DNA of 64,000 bases. It comes from Epithemia pelagica. Its lineage: Eukaryota; Bacillariophyta; Bacillariophyceae; Surirellales; Surirellaceae. Of the stretch, positions 28,009 through 38,814 are shown piece after piece. The notes beneath the pieces were generated by a model. That model worked only from the letters and a program-made list of their open reading frames with translations, made no database searches and was not told where the DNA came from. A program made the position numbers and the translations under genes. Where the stretch lies: assembly GCA_946965045.2 (NCBI GenBank), contig OX337242.1:806001-870000 (forward strand). The letters are read 5' to 3'. Each line of letters opens with the position of its first letter. Within the stretch, counting starts at the first letter, position 1.

Positions 28009-29679
28009 ATGTATCGGCACGGCACCGCAACCCATGGTTGGGTTCTTAAACGATCCTTCCATATTCAGGCTCGTGCCCATCAGCACCATCCGACAACCAC
28101 CCACATTGGACGACTGTTGGCAACAACAACAACCAGGATGACTGCGTGGTTACCATCGCATTCTACCATTCAACCATGCCCCATTGAACCACGCTCCTCA
28201 GTTGCTGCTTCAAATCTCATGACAGCGTCACCGCCAATGTCATCGACGATTACGCTGCGATCCTTTCATGGATCCATCTCCCGTGCCATATCGTCCCAGA
28301 CCACTCCTAATACGAATCCGCTGCACAACAAGTCGGCCTGGAGACAATTGGTCAAACCCTTTTTACTCAAATGCCATCCCGACATGGCCGCCTCACAAGA
28401 CACCGCCACTGCCGCAGCCAATAATCATAAGAATACATCCAGCAACAGTATCAAACAAACCAATCTCAAGGCGATTCAAAATCTCAATTTTTATTTGGAT
28501 ACGATTCAAACCATGATCAAGGATGTTGACTTGTCCAAGGCCTTGCCAGATCCTCACGAATTGCAAAAACAACCCACCAAACAAACGGTACCCATCTTGT
28601 TTCCCGTCGAATTTGTCGTCTTGGTCGAAGACACGGCCAGTCCCCGCAATCGTCGAGGCGTGGTACCCATGATTTGGAGTCGTCGTCAGGTGGAATTGAT
28701 TATTCCCACAGCCCATGCCTCCTTGTTGATGCAAATCAATGATCCCCACAAATCCAAGACGGAACGCATGTCCTTTGTGATCCGCCATGTCGTGGGACAA
28801 TTGAGCAAATTGTTACGCATTGCTGGATTGGAAATACCGGCTGCCGCCAAGGCCGCCTTGTTGGATCCACTGGACGAAACCATGAGCAGTGATAGCAAAA
28901 CACAATCTTCTTCTTCTTCACAACAACGACAACGCCCCCGCGTTGGATTTTTTGGGTATTCACGGGCCCGCAAAAATGCCAATCGTCGTGCCTTTGTAGA
29001 CAGTATTGATTGGAACAAGGTCAATCGTTTGTATGCCAAATCCTTGTACCGCGAGAAGCAACGCGATTTGGCTCACAAGGTATTGCAAAAAAATCCGCAC
29101 AAACGACACATGATCATTGCCGATATCCTGGCCCGGGTGCAAGTGCAACGATACGGTCCCAAGGGTCTCTTTGTACCCAACGAGGAGGAGGAGGACGAGG
29201 AAGACGAGAACAACAACAAGGGAGAAGACGACAAAAACGACAACAAGCATGCCCCACCACGACAACGTCGTCCCAAAATATCCATGGCCGAAGAATTGAT
29301 TGCCTTTCGTCGCTTGTCTTTGATTTTGGAAGACAATTTTGAAGAGTTGCAACTCCACAATATTCATAGCGTCTGGTGGGAAAAGTTGCAACTGGTTTTG
29401 ACCCCGAAACGCAAGTACAATACGAGTTCGTCGGCCTTGCACAAGCGTCTCAGACGACTCAACAAGGACAATGGCTTTACCTTTACCGTCCATTCCGATG
29501 CGGAAAACAGCATGTCCCTCCTGGTTCCGGTTGATTTTCGAGACGAAGAACTCTTATCCGAATTGAAGCGCAATCTGGAGGGCTTTGGATTCATGATGGA
29601 AGATGGATCGCAAGATATCTACAAAGAGGGTGTGGTGTCCGAAGACGAGTACTACGAACTCTTTCATTATACACCATGA
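28009..29679 (+). CDS. DUF4460/TCAIM-like probable mitochondrial protein
   Basis: This is a 556-aa protein. The first 110 residues are rich in Ser, Thr, Arg and His with few acids, as in a mitochondrial targeting sequence. Next comes a J-domain-like helix pair, LVKPFLLKCHPDMAAS ... NLKAIQNLNFYLDTIQ. The HPD and the following conserved Asn-Leu are typical of DUF4460, found in the mitochondrial protein TCAIM and relatives. A globular part follows (VEFVVLVED..., MSFVIRHVVGQLSKLLRIAGLEIP), then a charged Glu/Asp/Asn/Lys linker (about 29185-29260) and a conserved-looking C-terminal domain ending in ELKRNLEGFGF. The start is the ATG at 28009; the frame is open further up but without ATG. The biochemical role is unknown. 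Confidence 0.6.
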   Translation: MYRHGTATHGWVLKRSFHIQARAHQHHPTTTHIGRLLATTTTRMTAWLPSHSTIQPCPIEPRSSVAASNLMTASPPMSSTITLRSFHGSISRAISSQTTPNTNPLHNKSAWRQLVKPFLLKCHPDMAASQDTATAAANNHKNTSSNSIKQTNLKAIQNLNFYLDTIQTMIKDVDLSKALPDPHELQKQPTKQTVPILFPVEFVVLVEDTASPRNRRGVVPMIWSRRQVELIIPTAHASLLMQINDPHKSKTERMSFVIRHVVGQLSKLLRIAGLEIPAAAKAALLDPLDETMSSDSKTQSSSSSQQRQRPRVGFFGYSRARKNANRRAFVDSIDWNKVNRLYAKSLYREKQRDLAHKVLQKNPHKRHMIIADILARVQVQRYGPKGLFVPNEEEEDEEDENNNKGEDDKNDNKHAPPRQRRPKISMAEELIAFRRLSLILEDNFEELQLHNIHSVWWEKLQLVLTPKRKYNTSSSALHKRLRRLNKDNGFTFTVHSDAENSMSLLVPVDFRDEELLSELKRNLEGFGFMMEDGSQDIYKEGVVSEDEYYELFHYTP

Positions 29680-30719
29680 AAGGGATGCACCAACCAAACT
29701 CACACGAGACCTCCACTGCTCTGACAAGATAACAAACTGTACATATCTAAGAACAAGTCTTTGTTTATTTCTCCATTTCCGATCTGTATTCCATCAGCTT
29801 TCGGCTGATATAGTTGATTCCTGGAATGGGAGCGTTGGGAGACGGTCAACTGCGAAACCGTAGCAATTCTGTGCCATCGGTTTTCTGGGGAAGTTCTGAG
29901 CGAATCCAACCAACAGATCGAACCGAGTGTCCCATGAAAACCAGGAGAAACATCCATGAAACGACCAACTCACGACACGTTGTTGGATACACAACACTTC
30001 TCGGAGCCTACTTCTGCAGAGCCTCCCTCCAATCAACCACAATTTTGACATGGAGACGATACCGTATTCGAAAACGAAGGCGCGAAGGAGACCACCTCGT
30101 CTCTGATGACCAGACAAAGGAATATGGGTATCCATTCTGGGAGCAACAGCAGGGCATTTGCTCAAATGTTTCAGAGGCAGGAATACGCTAACCCTAGGGA
30201 TATCCATTCTGGGAGCAACAGCATGGCATTTGCCCAAATGTTTCAGAGGCAGGAATACGCTAACCCTAGGGATATCCATTCTGGGAGCAACAGCATGGCA
30301 TTTGCCCAAATGTTTCAGAGGCAGGAATACGTCTTGTTCTTCAAGTTACTCGTTCCAGATAAGAGAGCATGAAGTTGCGCAAACAAAAAGAGTCACAAGG
30401 AGAGACGAAACAGTGCTACAAGTCATTATATCAGTTCAAAGAGAGAAACAGGATATCAATGCCCCTATCTGTAGTTGTGGGCAATGTATGTCCAACGCAA
30501 GAAAAGAATAAGAAGAAAGTCCTCCGGACCTGCACCCTAGAGGCTATCTGCTCTTGTTGTTCCCCATATTCAATGAACTCCAACTCTTTCACCCACCCGT
30601 GGATTTCAAGACGGCCAACCGATGGATGGGATCTTTTGTTTGATAAAGAATTTACGTCCGCGATAGAAGGTAAGTGGAAAGGTCATGATGAATAAGGGTG
30701 CGTCCTGGTGCCCCTAACG
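29680..30719. other. Spacer with a minisatellite
   Basis: Lies between the 3' ends of two convergent genes. It contains the 72-bp tandem repeat listed separately. Otherwise only short frames without recognisable domains. Confidence 0.45.
30126..30335. repeat. 72-bp tandem repeat, three copies
   Basis: Units begin at about 30129, 30201 and 30273. Copies 2 and 3 are identical over their full length, and copy 1 differs at a few bases and lacks one base near its start. The period is a multiple of three and several frames stay open: a plus-strand frame reads a 24-aa unit with SGSNSMAFAQMFQRQE. It is probably a non-coding minisatellite, though a small repeat protein (30106-30372) cannot be excluded. 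Confidence 0.85.
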
Positions 30720-32021
30720 CTATTGAATCATTGGTAGCACGTCGTCATGTGTATTACCATGTGGCAGTATTGGTTGATAGGCCCGTTCATGAATCCACAC
30801 TTGAACAATGCGTTTCTCCTCCGTTTCTGACTGAACCCTTTCTCCTTTGTGCAGTGTTCGGTCATCGGGTGTTCCGTCGGCCATGGCAGGAAAGAAAATA
30901 CAGGCACGTCCTTGTTGTGGACATACTGCCAATGGTTTGTCGCTATTGTTGCTGTCGTCATCAGGATCTAATGGGGAACGTAAATCACGAAAGACGGTGG
31001 CTCCTCCCGATTCCGTCGTCAAAGAGTTGAGATAGACCAGGACGGTTGCAAGGCGTTGTCCTCCATTGTCCAATTGTGAGGTCTGCGGTGGAACCTCGTC
31101 GTAGTGCCATGAAAATTCTTGTCCATTTTGATATCGCACAATTTGTGGCTCCTCCATTTGTTCTACCGCAAACCCCAGTACTTTATGGAGCTTGGATACC
31201 AACGTGGGGACGCTGGAGAAGCGACAAAACCAAGACGTACTGGTGCGAGTGGACAATCCGCCACCAAAAGTTGCCGAATTTACCCTTACCACTGCATCTG
31301 AATCGAAGTTGGAATTTGGACTGTCCAACGACAAGTCTGCTACACGTTCAACTTCCAAACATTCAGAGGGAGTCAAGAAATTCTCGACCACCAAAACGGG
31401 TGGAGATTCGTGCATGAGTTTGACTTGCATCGGATGCCGATCTTTGGGAGCATTGCGTTCCCATCCTTGTTCATCAAACAGAGCCTCCAATCCCATTGGA
31501 ATGAACTTTTCCAAAGCCTTTTCAATGTCACTGCGGCCGTATTTATGCTCGCTGTTGCAAGGTTTCAATTCAATCTCTGGTGACAATGGTGGAAAAATAT
31601 CTTCCAGAGTGGGTGGTGGTAGACCCCACTTGTCCAGTATCGGTTCCGTTTCTTTGACAACAAACGAATCCTCATCTGTATCCGCTAGTTCTTGTAAAGC
31701 ACTGTATCGTTTCTTCTTCTTATTGGATCCTTCCTTCCCCTGGTTCTTCTTGTTCTTTGATTTCTTAGACGATGGTGACGCACCAAACCCACCACCCGAA
31801 AACAACCAAGTCCTCCCATGCGTTTTAAATTCATCTCTTTGTGATCCTGATCTTTTATGTGATTCTGCAGGAGTTTCCATCTTTCTGATTAAGTTGAAAC
31901 CGCACGGATGACCGGTCCTCTGCCACGAAGGCGAAAAGGAATTGGCACATCTCAAGAGTAAGAAGAAACAAAGCCATTTACTGGCTAGATTCAATACTTT
32001 GAAGACTCTGATGCATTCCAT
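30720..32021 (-). CDS. Prolyl 4-hydroxylase-like 2OG-Fe(II) dioxygenase
   Basis: This is a 433-aa protein. The C-terminal roughly 230 residues form a P4H-type dioxygenase: entry VLVVENFLTPSECLEVERVA, the first two iron ligands in FSWHYDEVPP (His-x-Asp), the distal His in RTLHKGERV, and a Lys of EEKRIVQVWIHE for 2-oxoglutarate. TESGGATVF is also a family motif. The N-terminus (MECIRVFKVLNLASKWLCFF...CANSFSPS) is a signal peptide with Phe just after a plausible cleavage site, as in diatom plastid precursors. Plastid or secretory location is therefore likely. A Lys/Ser-rich linker follows. The start is the first ATG in frame (32021). The likely reaction is hydroxylation of prolyl residues; the target is unknown. 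Confidence 0.85.
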   Translation of the reverse strand: MECIRVFKVLNLASKWLCFFLLLRCANSFSPSWQRTGHPCGFNLIRKMETPAESHKRSGSQRDEFKTHGRTWLFSGGGFGASPSSKKSKNKKNQGKEGSNKKKKRYSALQELADTDEDSFVVKETEPILDKWGLPPPTLEDIFPPLSPEIELKPCNSEHKYGRSDIEKALEKFIPMGLEALFDEQGWERNAPKDRHPMQVKLMHESPPVLVVENFLTPSECLEVERVADLSLDSPNSNFDSDAVVRVNSATFGGGLSTRTSTSWFCRFSSVPTLVSKLHKVLGFAVEQMEEPQIVRYQNGQEFSWHYDEVPPQTSQLDNGGQRLATVLVYLNSLTTESGGATVFRDLRSPLDPDDDSNNSDKPLAVCPQQGRACIFFPAMADGTPDDRTLHKGERVQSETEEKRIVQVWIHERAYQPILPHGNTHDDVLPMIQ

Positions 32022-32615
32022 TTCTCGTTCAATCGTGTAGAAGGCTATTTCCACTTTGCGTTAAGCTAGAGCATCCGCACACCAGATCGATCATGGCGCT
32101 TTTTCATGGCCGTGCAATAGACGACGGAAAAGATCTGATCTTCATTCATCCACTGCGTGAATCTTGGATGTCAGGGACTCAGTATGAGTCCCGCGCTTAC
32201 TTTTGGGTCCCGTACTGACGCAGAAAGATATAACTGTCACACAAACGGCAGTTGAAATAAGCCTTACTTATGTAGAACAGAAAGCTTCTGTCGGCACGCG
32301 TGCGGAGCTATCGGATCGGATCCGGTATTGATGGTCACACGCAAACTCATGCCATTCAAATTCCCACCATAAGGTCACGCGATTTATGGAGCACTGCCCC
32401 GCGTGAGAATTCGGGCTCAAAGCTACATACAAACATTAGGAGTCGTGCATTTTGTCACATAGACTTTCGAATTGGGCCAGCGCGCCGACCGTGATCGTTG
32501 AGCAACACTTTGATGGCCATCTCGTTTGCCCCCACAAACAACATAAAAACGGGAGTTGGTCCGCCACTCTCCCTCCATCCTTCTCGTCCTAGCCGACGAC
32601 AACCAACAAAAGACG
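32022..32615. other. Divergent spacer, promoter of the Lys/His/Tyr-rich gene
   Basis: Sits between the hydroxylase (minus) and the secreted repeat protein (plus), which run away from each other. No repeat, RNA gene or conserved ORF seen. Confidence 0.4.
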
Positions 32616-33977
32616 ATGAAGTCGTTCCTGCATCTTGTTTCCTTATCGTCGTTGGCGAGCTTGGTTCTGCAAGTCGCCATTAACGCAACACCTGCTGTAG
32701 CGCACCGAGATGAGAGGCGTCACGATCGTCCGTGGGGTCCTTATCCTTGTCCAGGCGGATGTGGTGGAGGCCGCTTTCCTTGCCCTGGAGCTGCCATTCC
32801 AGTTGTCGTAGTGGGAGGCTTTTACGGTCCTCCCCCTCGACCCTATGGTCCTATTCGCTTCCCACCCAACTATTACCACGATGACTACTATTACGACGAG
32901 GACGACGACTACTACTACAAGGGCAAGAAGGAAAAGTCCGATGATTACTATGGAAAAGGTGGAAAGAAGGAAAAGTCTGATGATTACTATGGAAAAGGAA
33001 AGGGCAAGGGTGATTCGCCGGTGCCTCCTCCAACCCCGTCGAAAGCTCCTATCAATCCAAAGCCCACTCCCACCATTCCTCCTATTGATGTCCGACCTAC
33101 CCCACCCAGTGGTAAAGGCAAGGGAAAGAGCAAGGGTAAGGGAAAAGGAAAGCCAAAGGGAGGCGATGATGACTACTCCTATCACGACGACTATTACTAT
33201 CATGATGACTACTACTACCATCCTTCTCCAAGTGGTAAAGGAAAGGGCAAAGGAAAATCCAAGAAGGATTATGATGACTACCACTATATGGACGATTACT
33301 ACCATCACGATGACTACTACTACCATCCTTCTCCAAGTGGTAAGGGCAAGGGCAAAGGAAAATCTAAGAAGGACTTTGATGACGACTACTATCACCATGA
33401 TGACATCTACTATCCCGACGATTACTATCACCATGATGATTACATTGTTCCTATTCCACACCCATCACCGAGTGGTAAAGGAAAGGGCAAAGGAAAATCT
33501 AAGAAGGACTATGATGACGACTACTATCACCATGATGACATCTACTATCCCGACGATTACTATCATTATGATGATTACATTGTTCCTATTCCACACCCAT
33601 CACCGAGTGGTAAAGGAAAGGGCAAAGGAAAATCTAAGAAGGACTATGATGACGACTACTATCACCATGATGACATCTACTATCCCGACGATTACTATCA
33701 TCACGATGATTATTACTACCATGATGACTACTACTCCCACCCATCCCCAAGTCCACCAAGTGGTAAGGGCAAGGGCAAAGGAAAATCCAAGAAGGACCAT
33801 GATGACTACTACTACGTCGACGATTACTATCATCACGATGATTATTACTACCATGATGACTACTACTCCCACCCATCCCCAAGTCCACCAAGTGGTAAGG
33901 GCAAGGGAAAGAATAGTGGTAAGGCAAAGAGCAAGAACGACAGTAAGAAGGCTAAAAGCAAGAAAGGCCACCATTAG
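32616..33977 (+). CDS. Secreted Lys/Gly/Asp/His/Tyr-rich repeat protein
   Basis: 453 aa from the ATG at 32616, which starts a good signal peptide (MKSFLHLVSLSSLASLVLQ...AVA). A Cys/Pro/Gly segment with the hydrophobic block FPCPGAAIPVVVVGG follows. The rest is repetitive and alternates two kinds of block. One is basic (SGKGKGKGKSKKD and variants). The other is Asp/Tyr/His-rich (DDDYYHHDDIYYPDDYYHHDD). About six alternations are seen, three with the extended form ending IVPIPHPSP. Lys clusters in a secreted algal protein recall silaffin-like, silica-associated polypeptides, and the His/Asp/Tyr blocks could bind metal. Both are inferences. There is no enzyme motif. The DNA repeats have a 135-bp period and are very similar, so copy number may vary between alleles. 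Confidence 0.8.
   Translation: MKSFLHLVSLSSLASLVLQVAINATPAVAHRDERRHDRPWGPYPCPGGCGGGRFPCPGAAIPVVVVGGFYGPPPRPYGPIRFPPNYYHDDYYYDEDDDYYYKGKKEKSDDYYGKGGKKEKSDDYYGKGKGKGDSPVPPPTPSKAPINPKPTPTIPPIDVRPTPPSGKGKGKSKGKGKGKPKGGDDDYSYHDDYYYHDDYYYHPSPSGKGKGKGKSKKDYDDYHYMDDYYHHDDYYYHPSPSGKGKGKGKSKKDFDDDYYHHDDIYYPDDYYHHDDYIVPIPHPSPSGKGKGKGKSKKDYDDDYYHHDDIYYPDDYYHYDDYIVPIPHPSPSGKGKGKGKSKKDYDDDYYHHDDIYYPDDYYHHDDYYYHDDYYSHPSPSPPSGKGKGKGKSKKDHDDYYYVDDYYHHDDYYYHDDYYSHPSPSPPSGKGKGKNSGKAKSKNDSKKAKSKKGHH
33461..33730. repeat. 135-bp in-frame tandem repeats
   Basis: Almost identical 135-bp units begin at 33461 and 33596, and a shortened third follows. They encode 45-aa modules of the secreted protein. Further, less regular copies fill 33160-33460 and 33740-33930. 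Confidence 0.8.
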
Positions 33978-34646
33978 ACGGCTTGCCCGACTGTGGCTTC
34001 ACTGACTAGTTGACCCATTTGAGAGAAGAGAACCTCTTGTTCCTGTCGGTGTCACCTGTCATCGGAGACGATTGAATGATCTGTCTTCTATACCGTGCAT
34101 TTGCAGCTTTTATTCTCAGCTGCGTTTCGTTAAATTAAATTGTTTCTTTACATGCACTCACAACTTGACCTAGGTTTGAATATTGAATAGGAGTAGTACC
34201 TCTTGGCTACGTTGATGGATGCCAAGAAGGGATTATCAACGGGGCGGATTTTTGGAGGGAATTGTTTTACATGGCAGGCGTTCTCTTGGGGAGCTTGGGG
34301 GAAAGTACCTCACGGAGTATAAGAATATATAAGGAAAACCGTGACAAGGACCACGCATGCCATGCATAAGTGTAATTGTTTTAGTTATTGGATATCCTGG
34401 TCACGGACGCACGTAGGTCCGGTGACGTTACGACGCGCGCGACGAGAGGCATTCTTGGAGTCGGTCACTGGTTGCACGTGTGACATGTCACACTCCAAAC
34501 TCAATGGAGTGATTAACACATCGATATTCGATACCATACTTTGGCGTACCCCAGAAGATTCTGCCACATAGTAACATCCGAGATTGTTCAATTCGATTGT
34601 TCAGCACCAACGTCATCTTTATTCTCATTGTGGTTCCAGTTTGAGA
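33978..34646. other. Spacer and promoter of the Cys-rich gene
   Basis: Has a TATA-like stretch (TATAAGAATATATAAGG, about 34318-34334) upstream of the secreted Cys-rich gene. No ORF of note. Confidence 0.45.
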
Positions 34647-36692
34647 ATGGCGAATTACACAGCGTTTGCGCTGTATCTCGTGTACCTTATATGGTTTTCA
34701 ACGTCTTTCCACCATGTCCATGCAGAGATCTCGTTCCTGGGCTCACCCGATGAACACGTACCAGCTCGCCGTCTTGGTCTTCAAAGACGTGGACGCGCTT
34801 ACTCCAATTATAACCACTACGAGGATCATCCTTACGACGAAAATCGCGTCGAGGTATGCCGACTGTATCCAGCACTCTGTTGCCAACTATGGCCTGATTG
34901 GCATGGCCTTTGTGGACCTCCTGACTCCACCTTGTATGAACATTTTTGTCTTTGGTACCCCGGACATTGGTACTGCCGCGATGAAACCAATGTTTGCGAA
35001 TTCACGGAAAATGCCCAAGGATGCCGTCCCTTTTGTGCCGTCTACACGAATTTTGACTTTTGTCAACCAGGCTTTTGCGAAGCTCATCCTGGATATTTGG
35101 GCTGTATTCTCGATGACTTGTCGCTCTGCGTCCTCGCTCCACATTTGCCAGGATGCCGCTATCCAGGATTTCCAGCCATGGGGAGTTCCCATGGTCTGTG
35201 GCCCTTTAGTGTGTGCGCCGCCTACCCCAGTTTCGACGGTTGCAACGACTTGACTCCCGACATGAGTCCCACTCCGGTTGGCAAGACCCCCACCGAAATT
35301 TTTTGTGAGATTCATCCCGAGTTTTCGCCCTTTTGCGACGAAGGCTTTGACATCTGTCGATTGAACAACATGGCGGTTGGGTGTACCGACTATTGTGCCA
35401 GTGAAGAAGGTACATTGTATCCAGCGTGCCAGCCAGGATACTGTGACGAACATCCCAAGTTCTTTGGATGCGGGAAGGGATACGATATCTGTCCCTTTTA
35501 CAGTGTCGAGGGCTGCCCAGCCTATCCGGGTCTCCAATACAATCATCACGAAGATGATCAAGACGAGGACGATGATCAAGACGAAGTGCCCTATTTTCCT
35601 GGATATGACCCCTATCATCCAGGTGGCGGTTATTTTCCTTGTCCAGGTGTACCAATGCCCATTGCTTATCTGATTGTCATTCCCCTGTACAATTACAACC
35701 CAGAACCCTGTTGGCCTCGTCCCGAACGCCCCCATCGCCCACCGGTACCAGAACCGGAGCCATGTGGGTCCATTCACTGTCCCATTGGCGAAGTTTGCTG
35801 TAACGAAAGCTGTGAAATTTGCACACCGCCTGGTGGCTCATGTATCGAAAAATTCTGTTTGGATGACGATGAACCAGAGCCAGAACCGGAGAAATGTGGG
35901 TCCATTCACTGTCCCATTGGTCAAGAATGCTGCAACGAAAGTTGTGACATTTGCACACCGCCTGGAGGTTCGTGCATCCAAATCGCTTGTACAGATGACG
36001 ATAAACCAGAGCCAGAACCGGAGAAATGTGGGTCCATTCACTGTCCCATTGGTCAAGTATGCTGCAACGAAAGTTGCGGCATTTGCACACCGCCTGGAGG
36101 TTCGTGCATCCAAATCGCCTGTCCACCAGATGACGATAAACCAGAGCCAGAACCGGAAGAATGTGGGTCCGTTCATTGTCCCATTGGTGAAGTGTGCTGT
36201 AACGAAAGCTGTGGCATTTGCACACCGCCTGGAGGTTCTTGCACAAGGCAATTCTGTTTGGATGACGACGGACCGATCAAAGAAGAAGACGACAAAGTGT
36301 ACATCGATGACGACTGCGAACCTGCTGGTAAGGGTGACCATGGCAAGGGTCGCTACGGAAAAGGCAAGAAGGAAAGAAATTATAAAAGCGACTATAGTGG
36401 CAAGGGCAAGAAGGACAGAAGTTACAAGGACGACTATAGCGGCAAGGGCAAGAAGGAAAAGAGTTATGACCACGACTCGTACGGCAAGAAAGAGTCCAAA
36501 CATGGCAAGGGCAAAAAGGAATACCGATCGTACGACGACGATTGCGATAACGACAGGGGAACGAACCACTCGGACCGGGAAACCTGTGGATTGACTCTGT
36601 GTGACTATGGAGAGGTTTGCTGCAATGCAAGTTGTTCCATTTGCGCAAAACCAGGAGAGTTATGCCTCACTGCTCATTGTGGACATATATGA
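34647..36692 (+). CDS. Secreted Cys-rich multi-repeat protein with Lys-rich C-terminal part
   Basis: 681 aa from the ATG at 34647, which opens a signal peptide (MANYTAFALYLVYLIWFST...VHA). The N-terminal half holds at least six short units of the form C-x2-[HY]-P-x-[FYL]-x(1,3)-C (FCEAHPGYLGC, YCDEHPKFFGC, VCAAYPSFDGC and others). A hydrophobic block GYFPCPGVPMPIAYLIVIPL follows. Then come four tandem eight-Cys units of about 44 aa (CGSIHCPIG...CCNESC-x-ICTPPGGSC...C), each with a DDDKPEPEPE linker, at 35763, 35895, 36027 and 36162. Next is a basic Lys/Gly/Tyr/Asp region with GKGKKE blocks, and a final, more diverged Cys unit ends the protein. The protein is very likely extracellular, matrix- or wall-associated. 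I recognise no named family and no catalytic motif. Confidence 0.82.
   Translation: MANYTAFALYLVYLIWFSTSFHHVHAEISFLGSPDEHVPARRLGLQRRGRAYSNYNHYEDHPYDENRVEVCRLYPALCCQLWPDWHGLCGPPDSTLYEHFCLWYPGHWYCRDETNVCEFTENAQGCRPFCAVYTNFDFCQPGFCEAHPGYLGCILDDLSLCVLAPHLPGCRYPGFPAMGSSHGLWPFSVCAAYPSFDGCNDLTPDMSPTPVGKTPTEIFCEIHPEFSPFCDEGFDICRLNNMAVGCTDYCASEEGTLYPACQPGYCDEHPKFFGCGKGYDICPFYSVEGCPAYPGLQYNHHEDDQDEDDDQDEVPYFPGYDPYHPGGGYFPCPGVPMPIAYLIVIPLYNYNPEPCWPRPERPHRPPVPEPEPCGSIHCPIGEVCCNESCEICTPPGGSCIEKFCLDDDEPEPEPEKCGSIHCPIGQECCNESCDICTPPGGSCIQIACTDDDKPEPEPEKCGSIHCPIGQVCCNESCGICTPPGGSCIQIACPPDDDKPEPEPEECGSVHCPIGEVCCNESCGICTPPGGSCTRQFCLDDDGPIKEEDDKVYIDDDCEPAGKGDHGKGRYGKGKKERNYKSDYSGKGKKDRSYKDDYSGKGKKEKSYDHDSYGKKESKHGKGKKEYRSYDDDCDNDRGTNHSDRETCGLTLCDYGEVCCNASCSICAKPGELCLTAHCGHI
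35763..36270. repeat. 132/135-bp tandem repeats coding eight-Cys units
   Basis: Four units begin at 35763, 35895, 36027 and 36162 (spacing 132, 132 and 135 bp). They encode the Cys modules of the gene at 34647. Their high similarity points to recent expansion or gene conversion. Confidence 0.85.
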
Positions 36693-37584
36693 GCATGACC
36701 AATGTCATGAAAATGTAAGGTTGTTGGTTTGTGAACCTGTCCTTGTATGTATTGGACAGGTTCCTGCATTCTTATTTTCTGTTGGAAAACTTTGCTGGAA
36801 CGATTGGCCAAACGTTTAAAAGTACCTAGTTGGTAGAAGTTCAGCTGTATGAAATAATTACCTCCAGAAAAGTATTGTTTGTTGTTCCTGTAGGAAAGAA
36901 ACGAGAGTGGTATCTGTACCTTACGCGAGAATGAACACCTGTACCAGTAGGTAGATCGATGTATGTCTGTTGTGGTTTTGGAGTCGTGATGGCACGATCT
37001 ACTCTGGATGCTTTGTTTCGTGTTGTCTTGTCTCTTTTCTCTACCTGGTAAAAGAGAGAGTGAGAGAGAAGACTATTCTTACACGCAAGCTCCTGCTGGT
37101 AACAATTTGTCATTGTCAGGACATTAATTTTGGGTCTATTGTTGCTGATGTCGTTTGGACTTGGACGGAATGCATGTCTGGTGGTGCTGGGGATACAAAT
37201 GACACGCGCAGAACAAACTCAGAGGGTCTTTGAACAGCACGATTGATCGGGATGCATTGGTTCTGACTTGTGTATTTCCGATCGCCAAGAAGAGACACTG
37301 TTCTCTCGTCGACAAGCACGAGTCTGTCGAAACAAAACACACACGACGAGGAGACTGTGCGGACAGGCAACCGTTTGTATTTTTTTATCAGTTTATATTC
37401 TCTCTTTAATTAATCATATAATATACTCTTTTGGTATCTGGATGGATCCAAAACACACGCACACACAAGCACAAGTCATTTCTTTGTTGTGCAAGGTCGG
37501 TGTGTCTGGTCACGGTCGGGGTTGTGTTGGGCAACCATACTGGTTGTGGTGTGCTGGTCACACACACACACACTTGTAAAATTA
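36693..37584. other. Spacer between convergent genes, with AC-rich tract
   Basis: Lies between the 3' ends of the Cys-rich gene (plus) and GAPDH (minus). Short AC microsatellite-like runs occur near 37453-37465 and 37559-37573. No gene seen. Confidence 0.45.

Positions 37585-38814
<1,230 letters not shown>

Noticed and set aside
32643-33461. 272-aa minus-strand ORF rich in Val/Ile
   Set aside because: Antisense shadow of the Asp/Tyr/His codon repeats in the secreted protein; its hydrophobic look comes from reading GAC/TAC codons backwards.
32845-34005. 386-aa plus-strand ORF rich in Thr/Met/Arg
   Set aside because: Alternative frame of the repeat gene; no signal peptide or domain, while the other frame has both.
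37453-37573. Possible CRISPR-like or functional repeat
   Set aside because: Only short AC microsatellite runs without regular spacers.
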